A stretch of DNA of 64,000 nucleotides from Panorpa germanica (GCA_963678705.1 OY783210.1:16803331-16867330), one strand, 5' to 3'. Positions 18,561 through 31,822 are shown, numbered from the stretch's first letter. Translations and numbers: made by a program. Notes: generated by a model not told the origin, from the letters alone.

Positions 18561-21220
18561 TGTAAATAAAAAAGCTAATTTGAAAGCTCAATATACAGAT
18601 AATGATATTTCAACTTTTAAAAATAAAATGAAAGTACTAACTTGACAATAACAAATGTTTAAATAATGACACAATTATCATATTCGTGCACATTGAACAG
18701 AATAGCAATAAGGTAAGCGGGGGGTTGATGTAATTATAGTACACACATACAATTATTTTAATTTGTTGTATGCCATGATATTATAGGGGTTGTAACAGTT
18801 TCACAATAGCAATACTACAAGTAACAATATTATCAAGATACTCGTACGTACGTACGGGTATAGTACGATTATATGTTGTTTATAAACTGGCAATCACGTA
18901 GATTAGCGTGTTTATTAAACCTGACCATTAATCCCCCTCTCCTCACTCTTACAACTTTACTCTTTGAACCTGACAATCTAAACCACTCCCACTTCAATAT
19001 TTGTTGAAATAACTTCGGTATTTTATTGAATGCACTGGAATATTTCTTAATTTTAATATTTATTTTATTTATAAGATTTATTTCAAATAGTGACCAGGAA
19101 AATTGTCTAAAACAATTTCCCGCCAGAGGAAAGAATGCAGAAGATTGCCCATAGTAAAAATGTACACAGAAGGAGAAAATAACACTAAGAAAAATTGCAA
19201 ATATTAACAAATTTCATGCGTATTTTATCCTTGATATAGTAAAAACCAGTGGGATGAATAGTGCCTAATTTCCTTCTTAGGAAACTAGATAGAATTAAAT
19301 TAAATTATCGTTTTCAATGGTGCGCTGCAGAAGAACTGATATGGTAGATGAAAAGACTTCTTAAAGCACAACTTTCTTAATAGAAATAACGTTTATTTAA
19401 TTGATTTGTAATTATAAATAGTTTAACGACATGTAGATAACAAATAATTAAAATTGGTGAAGCTGTAAGGTATCAAAACTAACAACAAGACTAATCTATA
19501 CTATAAGCGATTGTGCCTATCATAATGTTATACTGTGAATCGTTCATCTGGGAAGGCTGTGGAAAACCCAAACACCCTGCAATGAACTTTTTGACTTCAG
19601 CATCTAAATGACACCTAAATCATCTATTCGGAAGGCTATTTCTTACCTGAGTTAATTTCACAAATATCATAGCTAGCATAGGTACTTATAATTCGTAATG
19701 ATTGAAACAGATTGTAACGTAGAATAAGTGAAAATAAAAATTAAAAAGTAAAAGTCTTAATAAATTGTTTAGCTCCTTTGAGAATGATCCAGCTCTGTGT
19801 AAATCTAATAACTATAAGATCTACCAATCTATTCTAGTCATAAAACTGTTCTTAACATAAATGAATATTTCTCAGAATGGGTTAACTAAACGTTCATTTA
19901 TCAAGCGGATAAAATAAAATGTGAGGTTATGTTACCAAGACAGTGAATTTCCAACCTTCCATGACATATGTTAATGACGTCATACGATATTAAATACCGC
20001 ATATTAAATTCTCAAGTAATAGAAGTGTCAAAACATTAATGATCCGTTAGACATGAAAGCATGGCGTTAAATATTGGAATATCATACCATAGACCATACC
20101 TAATTAATTAAAACAGCGGCGCCAACTGTCGAGAATGATGAGGAGTGGGAGAAGTGTTAATTCTTGAAGTTTAATAATTATGATAAAATGTTTGATATGT
20201 TAATTTTAACCAGGATAAGAATTTTATATAAGTTCATTACTTGCTTCTTTCTTTTAGAATGATGGCGGTAATTATGGATTAATATGCATAGAAAAACTAT
20301 TCCTTCATGAATAGTTAAATAGTATACAGTGTTCTTCCAACGGTTATTAAAGCTCTAGAAGCATGGACGTCCTAGAAAAGCAAGAATCTCGTCAGCTATT
20401 TTAAATTTTCGCTACCACGATTATCTTCCAGGCATATTTCATAGTTTATTGCCAAAAATATTAGGCTTCCCTTCTCTTCCACGTTGAATATGATAAAATG
20501 CATTTTGTCAAATGTTTTAAATTTTGTTCTGATTCATTTATCTTTAATTAATTCATTTCACAATCAAAACATTTTCCAAAAAGAAATTTATTGTTTACTC
20601 AACTATTTATTTTGGATATTAGGCATTGTTAGAAATAACATTTATTAAATATTGCCATTCATTATTCTACACCCGGTTTTTCAATAGATACATATTTAAT
20701 TCTTCTTATTTTTCAAACACATTTCACTAAGGTGACTTTGAGTTTAACTTTAATATTCCTTGCTTTAAATATTCACTCTTACTGCTATAATATTCGTATA
20801 TTTCTCTGAATTTCAGCTTCAAACTCAACGACATCAATACAAAATGTTACCGATTTAACATAATATTATATAATCATTAAAATACTCGTGTCTGCCCTTC
20901 CTTGCCCTTCCTAACCCTTACGACTTTAATATATATACTAAAATTCATATTTGATTTGAATTTGTATATAGATTTTCGTATCCGAAACGTGTTTGAATTT
21001 CATAAGGGCACTTTGTCCCCCGGAAGGTACCACCTCGTGATATAACATTCTGCAAAGAAATCACTGAAGTTGTTAGGGTCACATTTTCAAGAGAATTAAA
21101 AAACCTACTAATAAATAACTACTAATCGAAAGTAGACTCTATCTTTTGACATTTAACTTAATTTTAGTTATAATATTTTGAAGCTAATGTTAAGCCAAAT
21201 GTGATTCATATAGTATATTT
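18561..21220. other. intergenic, nothing recognised
   Basis: The 113-codon minus-strand ORF at 18869-19210 starts with a hydrophobic run but shows no conserved motif and reads AT-rich low complexity, so I leave it unannotated. Otherwise AT-rich DNA. Confidence 0.5.
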
Positions 21221-21545
21221 ATTTATTTATTTGCCTTGACTTTTATTCGTCATAGCCACCATCAAACATTTATTATACATATTTTACAATTTATAATTCA
21301 ATTTTACAAATTTCTAAATATTTAAATAATTCACTAATTAATTTTGAATCACTTAACAAAAATTTAGTAGTAACAGAAAAAGTTTTAATCACATCTAATA
21401 TTTCACTATTAAATTTTGATCTTTCTAAACTATAATTGATGCATTCAAATATAATATGATCCAAAGTTCCTTCTTCGCCACATTGACATCTATCGCCAGA
21501 TTTAATATTAATTTTGTACAGGTACTTGCGAGGTCTAAATCATGT
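21221..21545 (-). mobile_element. 5'-truncated LINE (family D), 3' end with AAATA-type tail
   Basis: On the minus strand an ORF2 C-terminus ends at TAA (21291-21293). About 60 bp of 3' UTR follow, then AATAAAAGTC and a tail of repeated AAATA units (21221-21235). The knuckle and tail show a LINE of the jockey/R1 type, distinct in sequence from families C and E. I could not see a clear target duplication. Confidence 0.7.
21291..21536 (-). pseudogene. LINE ORF2 C-terminal fragment with CQCGEEGTLDHIIFEC knuckle
   Basis: An open minus-strand frame of about 81 codons without Met, reading RPRKYLYKINIKSG, then the zinc motif C-x-C-x8-H-x4-C (CQCGEEGTLDHIIFEC), then a helical end (LDVIKTFS, SKLISELFKYLEICKIEL). 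It stops at TAA before the 3' UTR. The position of the motif just before the stop is typical of jockey-type ORF2. Truncated at the 5' side just beyond a TGA, so non-functional. Confidence 0.72.
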
Positions 21546-22861
21546 CACACGCAAAGAGGGGGGGGGGGGGCTATCAGAGGCGTTGTGACGTGACATACAG
21601 CATAAAATATATAAACAAATTGTAAAAAAAAAGTAATTTAATAACAGAAGTAGAAATTCTGTAATAAGTTAATTTTGTTGTTTAAAAAAAGAGTTAAAAA
21701 AGGAGGTGGTGACAAGAATAGACATGAGGAGGGGGGAAGTAAGAATAGCTGGAAATTTGTGTGACGCAATTAATGGATGACTTCTAATATACTATTATAT
21801 ATATTTTGATTTCCTAAAGCTTACAACAAGCGAATAAAATGAGGTATCACTAAGTGGTCTTTATATAAAAACGAAATCAAATTATGTTTTTAATTAATTC
21901 TTTTAAATTCTTATAATTAAATAGTGCACACAAGATAGTTGAATAAATTATAGTCATCAGGCAGCTACACGTGATAACTATTTCTTATTTTATCCAAAAA
22001 GAATTCCGATAAATTCATTGTTTTTACATACTTCACACCCTTGGGTTTTCACAATAACTCCCCGTTCTATTAGCAGCCTCCCGTTATGTCCCTTCCGCAT
22101 CACTCCAACCATTGAGAGGGTGGTGGCAGGTGGGTGGGTACTGTTATAGAGGCGACTGTGAATTATGCACGAATCTGTTTGCTTGAGTGCGTCTGAGCGG
22201 TGTGTCGTGAGCAAACTCTACCATACGCTATTACATTCAATAGAGAAGAATAAGAAAAACGAATACACTCCCTCTCCACCTCTTACCCCATGTTTCATTG
22301 TCGCCTACCTCCTACCTCCCACTCACACCCCTATCAGAGAGTTTTATTGTACCACTGTATATTCAGTATATATTTACTTATATTCACAGAAAAGTATTTT
22401 ACTGAAATATCAAACATTGTACTGCAATATGAAATTACATTGTATTGTCTTCTGCATTGGAATTTCCAAATGGCATTCCAATATGTACGGCTAATATGTT
22501 CAATATCTGGAAGAGTAATTAATAATAAAATGCTATAAAAACATTTGTAAAACAATTGAAAGACTTTGAAAGAAAGCAAATTGTATCAAAATTTGTATAT
22601 AAACCAGATATATTTACGTTTTGTTAAAAAGGGAATGTTATTTTAATGTAACAAATTTTGGGCAAAGTGGCATCAAACGCATATCAAACATAGAAGAGAA
22701 ACGAAGCCTTAGGAAGGTGTACGCACAACAAATAAGACCAACGTTTGATCAACTAACTGAGATCGAATTGCTGTTTTAATAACGACATCCTCTTATATTT
22801 TGTTGATCAGATGTCATTATCAGTTGATTTTCCAATTTTTCCTAGATGACTGTATATATTA
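21546..22861. other. intergenic with GC-richer island
   Basis: A G-run of about 11 at 21558-21570, then AT-rich DNA. A GC-richer island at about 22040-22350 has clustered C- and G-runs. Overlapping ORFs of 74-109 codons on both strands (22165-22494 is the largest) lack motifs and are probably chance. Confidence 0.45.
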
Positions 22862-23131
22862 CTAATTAATACATTTCCGATGCTCTTCTTTTCCAAGTTG
22901 CTTGTCTTCTTCTCTGAGACGTTTCCGTTTCTTTACATTTTTTTCCACTTCTCCTTTGTAAACTTGTTTCCTTCCACACTTTTCTATCTCCTCTAATTCC
23001 CTTTTCATTTGTTTTTTTCTTAACAGTCCAAGATTTCCCATCTTCTCTTTCTTTACTTCTCCTTCCTTTCTCAGGAATCCATCTTTCTGTGTAATCCTGT
23101 CTCTTCTTCTCTCTAAGTCACAGTCATCCAC
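22862..23131 (-). pseudogene. highly charged 89-codon ORF, mobile-element debris
   Basis: The minus-strand frame is dominated by Lys, Glu and Arg (VKKEKMGNLGLLRKKQMKRE and KRKRLREEDKQLGKEEHRK). It lies directly downstream (minus strand) of a LINE 3' end at 23140-23520. The purine bias resembles the coding part of LINE families nearby, but no motif identifies it. It could belong to the first ORF or the endonuclease-RT linker of such an element. I do not think it is a host gene. Confidence 0.3.
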
Positions 23132-23139
23132 GTTTCTTT

Positions 23140-23560
23140 CACTTTCGCTTTTTTATTTTTTAAATATTTATTTGATCAACTTTCAAAAATTATTAGTTAT
23201 ATACATGCATTTATAAACATTTGCAATATATAATTTACAACTAATTAACACGAGTATGGGTACTTAATATAAAGAGATTAAATTAGTGTTATTGACAAAG
23301 TTAATAAAGTTTTTCTGCTTTCAAATATCTGTCTATATTCCTCAGGTATATTACAGTCTTGTCTGTGCGATGAGTACGTTGAGCATCGAATAATAATATG
23401 CTTTACCATTAGTGAGCTGTTACATTGCCTTTCGTTTGTAACTTCCCCTCCGTTTCTCTTTCCTTCTTCTCTGTACCTCCACCACCCTTCTCTCACTGCC
23501 TCCTCACTATAAATCATCTATCTTCTTCCAATGAATGGGTATATATTAAATGTATAACCA
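23140..23560 (-). mobile_element. decayed LINE 3' end with A-rich tail
   Basis: The minus-strand frame 23517-23278 carries EGWWRYREEGKRNGG, then a degenerate knuckle (C...VKHIIIRC, then RQDC). An AT-rich 3' UTR and an AATAAATATTTAAAAAATAAAA tail follow at 23140-23175. The order ORF2 end, UTR and A-rich tail marks a LINE 3' end. The first cysteine pair is incomplete, so this is an older copy. Confidence 0.5.
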
Positions 23561-24780
23561 AAACGAAACAGAGCACCATAATTTCTGATATCAAACATCA
23601 ACACTATCGATTACTGTGCCGTCTAAGAGACTTCATTCTATCTAGTGTAAATTAAAAATGGTTTCGAGCCCTTTCCAATTGAAGTCTGGACAATTTTGCC
23701 AATAGACTAGTTATCTACTTTGCAGGCCAATAATACAATGTGTCAATATCATTAATAAAAAAAACTTGCATCTTTTGTTCTACCTAATAAAAGCATAATA
23801 CCTACATTTAGAGGTTAAAGCACAGTACATAAATCCAGAATAAATCACAAACAAACGAAGCCGCTGATTTGTATTTCATATTGTTCATATTCTCGTGAAT
23901 ATAAAATGTATTCACTAGGTTTTACATAACTGGTATACGAATACATGTGTATCACATACGGAACAAATTCATTGAGATTCAAATTGCATACATTTTGAAA
24001 TATGTATAACGGTCCATTTTCAGCATCAAATACTCTTTATGAAGCATCAAGTATCGTATGATGCTTCAAAAGCGTGTACAGGGTGGACAATGTATCTGTG
24101 ATGTCGATAGTTTGTCATAGGAGGTCGTATGACCCGGATGATGACTCGCTTTGCATAGAAATTTCATAAATACACTAAAATTAGCTTGAAATTAGTTTGA
24201 CGTCACTAACTAAGCATAAATAATTAAAACGGAAGCTGTAATGTCATTCAAAATGAAATCGATATTAATAATATGTCGTAGTTAATTATTTAAGGTATGT
24301 TCTAACAATATTATATTTTAATTTGATAGTTAAATTTAACAGTCAGTTAGATTATTTGATCTATTTTACACAAACGATGTATATTGCATTTTGTTAATAC
24401 ATTTATTTATACGATGAATATGTATATACTTCTGTTTTAGAATAACACTAGCACGTTATTGCTTTGCCTTTGCTTGCATATTGGATGTCAAAGATGTATT
24501 CCAACAAATGTAAATATATTATCTAGCAGTTGACCCACAAAGCTAAAATAGATTTAGCTGGATGTCACAGGTTAAAACATGCAAATAGTTTGACAAATAC
24601 ATAGAATATAATATACGAGATTCAAGTCAGAGAATCCACTGCAAACATGGCGGTTGTAATAGGTATAGGGTTTGTAAAAAATGTGATCTATTTAGTAACA
24701 TGCATTGTCGGGGGAAAGATTACTGTTACTTAAATCTCTTGGATAGAAATAAATCGCGTTTCTACTTATTAGCGAATAAA
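23561..24780. other. intergenic, nothing recognised
   Basis: AT-rich DNA. The plus-strand ORF at 24700-24912 runs into the MITE at 24781 and is a chance frame. Confidence 0.5.
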
Positions 24781-25292
24781 GCCCTCCGCACACAAGGCGA
24801 CTGGTTGCAAACCTTAGCCCCGAATCTACCCGAAGTGAATGTGATTATAAGTGTTGTTAGTGAGAGATCGAGATATGAGATAAAACACGAGAAAGGCACA
24901 CGAGCCGGCTGATTGCAAACTAAACGCGAAACGAAGTTTTCAACGAAAACGAGCACGAGCCATGTCGAGCAGTGTATCGTGACTCTATAGAATTTTTAAC
25001 AATAGAAAAACAGGGGATTCTATTGTGCTATATTTGATTGTATGTATGTATTTAAATACAATTCGTAAACATCTCTGTTGATGATGTCATCATGAAACCA
25101 ACAGTGCCCTGTGACCGAGAAATCTAGTCGCTGAATATATGCTCAAAACCAGTTTAAAATCAGTTTAGTTACGTTCGTGCCGTGTGTTTTATCTCACTCG
25201 TAAACACGTTCGTTCTTTTACTAACAACACAGTTGTAATGACATTCGGTTCGGGGTTAAGGTTTGCAACCAGTCGCGTCGTGTGCTGAGGGC
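24781..25292. mobile_element. MITE (family F), copy 1, 512 bp
   Basis: The left end GCCCTCCGCACAC and the right end GTGTGCTGAGGGC are inverted. Both continue into GCGACTGGTTGCAAACC and TTAGCCCCGAAT blocks with a few mismatches. The inverted similarity reaches about 100-150 bp inwards (AACACAGT, GAGATAAAACAC). A second copy is at 55302-55701. No ORF of its own. Superfamily not assigned. Confidence 0.72.
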
Positions 25293-26054
25293 CTGAGTGT
25301 AAAGGCGGTTATTTATTTGAAATGATTTGGGAATTATAATGACACAAATGTCATACTGAATCCAAAACCGGTGCATTTTGAAACGGATTGTGCAAGTAAT
25401 CAATATGAGTTTGCCAAATTTAGCCAAAGCTAAACAAAGTTACAGGTATTTAAGACAACAAAAGTTACCTGTTACTTTTTACTGCTATTTGAAAAATACA
25501 TCTATTTTTTTACGCGTTAGTATGCTCATAAAACTTTTTAAGAATCACTTCAAAACACGTCACTTCAAAAACATGTTGTTAGTGTGAAATCTTGTACTCT
25601 TCTTTTAACTAACACTTAAAATGGAATGGAGTGAAGCCCCGCCTATACGATTGGAACGACCGTGAGTAGCTGGCTCGAAACTAGAAGACTTTTCTTTTCT
25701 AATAATAGATAACAACTTTTGGGTGATATACATATGTTATAAAAATTAATATGAAATATTTTTGAATAAAACCTTCAATACAGATCTAGATATGAATGTG
25801 AAAACTGTATGTTATGTATTTTATATATTCTCATACAATATTATATAAATATCTAAATCTAGACATCATATGTTTTTCTTTTCAAATATAGAATCCTACA
25901 TGAAGGATGAAGGATGAAGGATAACAAATTGATCATGGTTGTGAGTTGTACTGACTACAAACTACAAAGAAATATTTGAATTTTCCACATTCTTATAGGT
26001 TTTCCGTCTTTTTGATGTGAAGGATATTCAATTGGAATTTGAGTATTATATACA
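25293..26054. other. intergenic, nothing recognised
   Basis: AT-rich. Contains a triplicated GGATGAA near 25903-25922. No supported gene. Confidence 0.5.
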
Positions 26055-28565
26055 ACTAGCGCTTCGCCCCGTCGCAAAGCGACGTGTATCTACTATTTGT
26101 GAATAAAAAAAGTTATTTGATAAATTGAAAATAAGGCAAAATATTATTTTTAAGTAATTTTCGCAAAAATATATCATTTTTTAAATTTATATTTCCTTAT
26201 TTTGTTATAATTCCTTTATTTACTGTTATAAAGCACTGTATTGACCAGTCTCCAGTGCCCCCGCCCATAAGCCCCAATCGTCACCTCTTGGCTCCATGCT
26301 TTCTTACGTTTCCGATCTTTTAATTTGATTCCTCTAAACTTCCGCCATGGAGCGCCTTCTACTTTTAGCTCTCTGCATCGCTTCTTCCCTGAGCATCGTC
26401 GGTCCTTAAAATACTTTCACAGCGCCCCCGCTGCGTAAAATTTTCATTAATAATAATGAAGCACAGTATTGATCAATGTCCACTGCCCCGCCCCTAAACA
26501 CCAATCACCTCTTGGCTCCATGCTCTGTATCGTTCTTGCACTTTTAATTGTATTCATCTGCATATTTGCCACAATGCGCCCACTTGCAACACTACAGGCT
26601 ACCTGAGCATCATCGCTCATTAGGGTACTTTCCTATCCCCCCCGTTAACGCAATCATTAAATTATCCTGCGCTTCCACCCCCTGTGTACTAATCTCTTAA
26701 CAAATAGTTTTCAAAATTAATTAATTTCATCCTTAGAAGTACATTATTTTTTAATAAATATTCGATAAGATAAATCTTTGATAAAATTTTCACTAATTTC
26801 AATGTAAACCTACTAATTACATCAATTCATTTATGTTTTTAAGAAAGCCTAGCAGTTCGCTCCTAATAATCTCACCTCTAGGCCTTTTCCTGCCCGTTAT
26901 TGCACTTTCGATTCAATCCCCATACCCCGCCACCCACACTTTCAGCACCAAAGCACATATTCTGAAACACGGTTACCTCTCAGGGCCATTATAATCTATC
27001 GCCACTACTTCTAACACCCCGTTACTTAGTACTGAACTAAGCCACACTCTCTTCCAATCAGGCACTATTAATTTGATATTATAGCAATTCATTTACATGA
27101 ATAAAACTGTACTGTAATCTTACATTCTATATTTCGTATTTATATTTACGTTATAATATTAGTCACCCCATTAATCCCCGCTCCTGAAATAAAATTGTCA
27201 AATTTTAGGCATTGCAATCTATTTTGCTCGTAGCAACTCTCTCTACCTTTATCTACCCCTACTTTTGTAAACGATCGAAATTTCTAAATTGAGTTCTTTG
27301 GCAAAGCTTTTTCCCGCCTCCACTTCCCCAATTTCACGCCGCTACTAAGGTTAAATTTATTTTCGCAAATATGCACATGCATAGTTTCTATTTTTTCACT
27401 TTTTCTATTTTTTTATATTTGGGGCTGTTAACTATTTCCCCCCTATACCTGTCACTCCTGTTCGATTTCACAGCACAACAAACGCACCAAAAATCAATCC
27501 AATTCTACTACTAAATGTAATTTGAATATCTGACTTATAGAGAACTATTTAGCTTCTATTTAATATTCTACATGCAAAATATCATCTTTGCACCTCTATA
27601 TTGTTCTTATACTCGGTTAATCATCCCCTACTCTAATGTTGCACTTAAGAAAATGTAGCTTTTTTATATTTTCGTAATAATAATGTCAATCTATATCTGC
27701 ATACTAAATTTCAATTTTGTATTTATATTTTAGCATTAGTACCCCAACAAACCTCCGCTACTGAACAAGTTTGTTAAATTTTAGCACGGGGATCTATTTT
27801 ATTTGCATATTAGGAACATATTTTTTAAACTATAGCCCTTCATCTCTATATATTTCATATTTCTGGTTTTTGGCCCCCAGCGCCCGCCGCCTCTGGAAAG
27901 TTACAGTTTTCTATAGTTTGTCTTTAATGACACTCTATATAAGGCCTACGTTCCAAATATCAACGTTCTAGCTCTGTTGCGACATTGCCCCTAAAAATCA
28001 CGCCGCTACTGAATTAAAATTTTTGTAATCCAATTATTTGCAAACATGCGCAATTAGTATGTCAATACATTCCCAAAGTTTTAATACTTCTTTTTCAATA
28101 TTTCTGGCTTTTATTGTTTCAACTCCCGCCGCCACTGGAATTTTAGGGCTGTTTATTTTTTTTCATTAATAACTGTCTACAGCGAGCATACATATTAAAT
28201 TTGAACGTCCTAACTCTATTCTAACATTGCTCCCGGAAATTCGCGCCGCTACTGAACTTAAATTTCAAATGTCCAACTATTGGCAAATGTGCACAATTAT
28301 GATCTCAATACACATACCAAATTTCAGTTTCCTATCTTTTCTAGTTCGTCAGATATTTGCAAAAGTATTTTTTCAAATTTTCCAGTTTTTCCAGAATAAT
28401 TTTTTCCAGGGAAATTCAGGGAAAAATTCAGGGACGTAGAAAGTCTTAGAAATTCGTCCTTTACATAATATCAAAATTTAAAAAACTTTGTAGGCGCCGT
28501 TTAGAAGATACCATACAGATTTTGTTACCGGAAATATATATATATATATATATAAATATCTATGA
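26055..28565 (-). mobile_element. Helitron-like non-autonomous element with internal degenerate repeats
   Basis: At the left edge the minus strand ends in a GC-rich hairpin (GTCGCTTTGCGAC) followed by GGGGCGAAGCGCTAGT, a hairpin-plus-CTAG terminus typical of Helitrons. At the right edge the minus strand begins TCATAGATATT then (TA)n, a usual Helitron start. The interior has recurring landmarks such as GCCGCTACTGAA (about 27757, 28000 and 28244), CAAATTTCA and TTCTAACTCTATT, spaced roughly 240-270 bp: a degenerate tandem array. No Rep/helicase frame. Extent is inferred from the two ends. Confidence 0.5.
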
Positions 28566-29620
28566 GTTCTTATGAGTTTTCCATGTTAAATTGGAACATT
28601 ACGAACATTATAATAGTAAGATATACGGGAATATTATATTCATGGAGTGGAGAGGTTCTATTTACTGAAATATATTGTTGCATTCAAATGATATTATATA
28701 TACATAACAGTTATAACATATATAGGCATTTCTGCTTATATTCGGGCATTTATGATATATATGTGCTTATATACATGTATATGTATATCTATATATAATA
28801 TTTGAACAATAATAGAATATATATATTCATTCAAAATCATCCCATATTTTATATTAAATAAATTTTAATTTTCCAGATTTTTCTTACAAGCCAAATGTAA
28901 GCTGACGTTTCAATTATACTACAGGTTTCAAATTCCCTATCTTTAAATATCTGAATGTCTATATTATTTAAAATAAATATTATAAACCCATTTTATATTT
29001 TACCTTATACTCCATTACTCGTATTTTTCAATAAGAAAATCTGCATAAGGACAAACACATCTCTGGAATATTATAAGATTTATTTATAGTCCAGTCAAAT
29101 GTTAATAATATATATATTAAAAATATTTTATACGTACGGGAGTAGTCTAAAATAATTCTAGCCTAACATAGAAACAAGTATACATTTATGTTTCTTTCAA
29201 ATTCATTTTTATTTCAAGGGTACATTTTAATGCATGCGCAAAGGGTTTTTCAACATTTTTGGGGGTTTTTAGTTTTTGATTGAAATGCAGGTTCAAATAG
29301 CATTTCTATTTTTCTAAATATTCAAAAGTTTACGAATTAAAATTAAAATTTTAGTTTTACCGCTTTTGTTAGTTCTGCGTATGAGGTCACAGAATAGATA
29401 ATTAGTAATTTTTTTATTTTTCACAACAATCATTATATAAAATTTGATGGGATACACGACTCAGATGTTAGTAATAAATGACGTGTCACACTTACAATAT
29501 TGTAAATGCAAGTGATCTATCGCGTAACCTTCTTAGTAATGACTTTTATTCAAATCAGATTCCATTCACTATGGTATAAATTTAAGCAAATAATCATCAT
29601 AAATTGTACTTATACGATAT
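28566..29620. other. AT-rich low-complexity DNA
   Basis: Many short TA and ATATA runs (28730-28830 and 29105-29120). No gene. ORF 28562-28798 is translated microsatellite. Confidence 0.55.
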
Positions 29621-29737
29621 CCACCTTACAAATAAACCTGTTATAAAATTTATTTCCAGGTATAAAACCCGTCCGGACAGGCTTATTATCAGTATATACT
29701 TGGTATAAACTTTATAACAGGTTTATTTGTAAGACGT
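29621..29737. mobile_element. hairpin MITE (family G), copy 1
   Basis: A short near-palindrome. The left arm has AAATAAACCTGTTATAAA, the right arm has TTTATAACAGGTTTATTT, and the centre carries CCCGTCCGGACAGGC. Copy 2 at 40878-41003 has the same centre and better-kept tips. No ORF. Confidence 0.75.
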
Positions 29738-30019
29738 GCATATATATGTAACTGTAGTTGTATATTTGTACAAAAACTGTATTGTAAAATAAGAATTTAG
29801 CACCCTAATTTTAATTTTTTATTTAGTTTTATTTAACATGGTCTATTTTACAGGGTGAATCGTATAAGTCACGACCTCGTACAATGTTATTATGTGATAT
29901 AGCCTGATATATATGGATTAAACAACGCTGCTTCATAAGTTTTATGATTATAAGCACATAACCAAATTAATTATAATAACAACCAATCCCAGAAAGTTTA
30001 GAGCTGATACAGGGATGGA
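29738..30019. other. intergenic, nothing recognised
   Basis: AT-rich spacer between two MITE copies. Confidence 0.5.
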
Positions 30020-30209
30020 ACTCGAAGGCACAGCCCAGTTCAGTTTCTCATAGTCGTTCATGTGAAATGTCTCTTTTATCGGCTACAAATGGCGAAACAC
30101 TTCATCTGTTGGAATACAAATGAAGATAAAGTTGATGCGAACTTTAATTAAAGTGCAATAGTGATAGAAACGTCACAAAATGGGACACTTCACCAAATTG
30201 TTTACTGGG
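30020..30209. mobile_element. MITE, CCCAGTAAACA family, truncated copy 3
   Basis: The reverse complement of most of 16747-16930: TTTATCGGCTACAAATGGCG, then ATACAAATGAAGATAAAG, ending CACCAAATTGTTTACTGGG. The opposite terminus is missing or too decayed to see. Confidence 0.65.
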
Positions 30210-31299
30210 AGCAGTTTTCGTCAGGTACTATCGCTCTCGTCCACTGTTCTGACTTATTTTGAATTGTTTTAAACAATCTGAAATAAAACATTTATTTATT
30301 TCGCGTAGTCCGTCTGAACTAATTCATAAATATGCATACGTATACACATAGGTATATAGCAATGCAGGATGTGGAAACCCACCAACAAATACAAATACAA
30401 TCCTCCCCAATACGTGTGCAAGGCATGCCATAGTAAACTGCAACCCATACATTTTGCATTTGTGGTATGATGTTGTCGCCTTCAAGGCATCCGCAAAAGT
30501 AAAACACTATGTTTAGTATTCGCAACGTAAAACCACACGTAGACCATCTACGATACGCCACGGTTTTAGCTGCGTCGTAGCCGGTCTTCTACGAGTATAA
30601 ATATGTGTAGCACATGCTCATGTAACACTTACTGCAGCTATAGTTTACATCTCTGCATCTTCTGAAGTAAGTATAACGTCTTGAAGAATATAATGTTACT
30701 AACATACAAAAAAATATGGAAATTTCTAGAAAAATACACCGGCGGTATAATGTGATATGTTTTGTTAATGGAATCCAGTTGCTACGCTTTGTCCTCGGTA
30801 ATGGGGTATGGTTTATAAATGTATGTGTATTTTTTATTTGTAAGTATGCGTTATTTAAAATAAAAATATCTAATCAATGAATTTTGTTAAATTGTATTGT
30901 TCAACGTTTATCTTGAAGTAAATAATTTTTTTTAATACAAAAACAAAGAAATAATAACTCAAAACAGACAAAATAATTCATCATATATAAAAGTAAAGTC
31001 GAGGGACGGCAAATCCTTAGATTTAAAATCTCCGGTGACTCACGGCCAGATAATTGAAAAAATAAGCTACAGTTTTCATACACTGTTATTTCATATTATG
31101 TATTATTTTTCTTTGAATCAATTTATTAGTGAAAACAATAAAGTTGATGTGATAGAAATCGTCGTGGTGCTTTTGAGATCGATTCTACGACCTGTGCTGT
31201 ATTTCGCAGTAGATTATTTCATAATTGTCGTCTTTAGCATCTCCATTACATTTCAGTTAATCTTACTCTATCATAAGCTATCACTTCTCAATTGAATTC
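30210..31299. other. intergenic, nothing recognised
   Basis: Overlapping ORFs of 60-86 codons have no motif. A short GC-richer patch lies at 30360-30600. No supported gene. Confidence 0.45.
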
Positions 31300-31620
31300 T
31301 GCCCTTCCTTGAGTCTCTTTTGTCTTCTTTACAATTTTTCTACTACTTCTCTGCTTGCTCTTCTTTCTTACATCTCATTTTCCATCGTCGCTTCCTTCTA
31401 TACTTTAATTCCTTTTCAGTCTTCCTCAAAAGCTTTCCCCCTCTACTCTTATTCGTAAATTCTTTCCGTGAAACATTTTTTCTATACTCACTGCGCCATA
31501 TTCTTAATGTGGTCCAGCGTTTCGCAATGCTCCTCTCACATCTTCCAGTTGTCTCCTCCTTTTCTCTTCTATACCTGCTTTCTGTTTCTCCTTCGCAAGC
31601 TGTGCTTTAATTTTTTAAGT
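31300..31620 (-). mobile_element. decayed LINE tail fragment
   Basis: On the minus strand, A/G-rich coding debris includes a remnant of the C-terminal zinc region (ETLDHIKN), resembling the same part of family E at 16.0-16.4 kb (ETLEHIKFEC). Frames are broken and the cysteines are mostly lost. The plus-strand ORFs here (31320-31610) are its mirror image and not genes. Confidence 0.4.
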
Positions 31621-31822
31621 TTTAAAAAGATTAGAATATACATATCCACAAATCAAACATAAAACTAAAATTAAAATTAAAACATATGGAGGAAATGATT
31701 ACGCATATTGCCATATCTCAGACAGAAAATTATCTTGCAGTGCAATATTCACACTGGCTACTATTAAATTCATATTGTCTTGCCGTGTATGGTTCCATAT
31801 GCTAGCTTACTATAAGCTAATT

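Noticed and set aside
18869-19210. 113-codon minus-strand ORF starting with a hydrophobic run
   Set aside because: Could mimic a signal peptide, but the rest is low-complexity AT-rich translation without motif or splice context.
22165-22494. 109-codon ORF in a GC-richer island
   Set aside because: Overlapped by equally long frames on both strands; composition effect.
28562-28798. 78-codon ORF ending in MYMYIYI
   Set aside because: Translated TA microsatellite.
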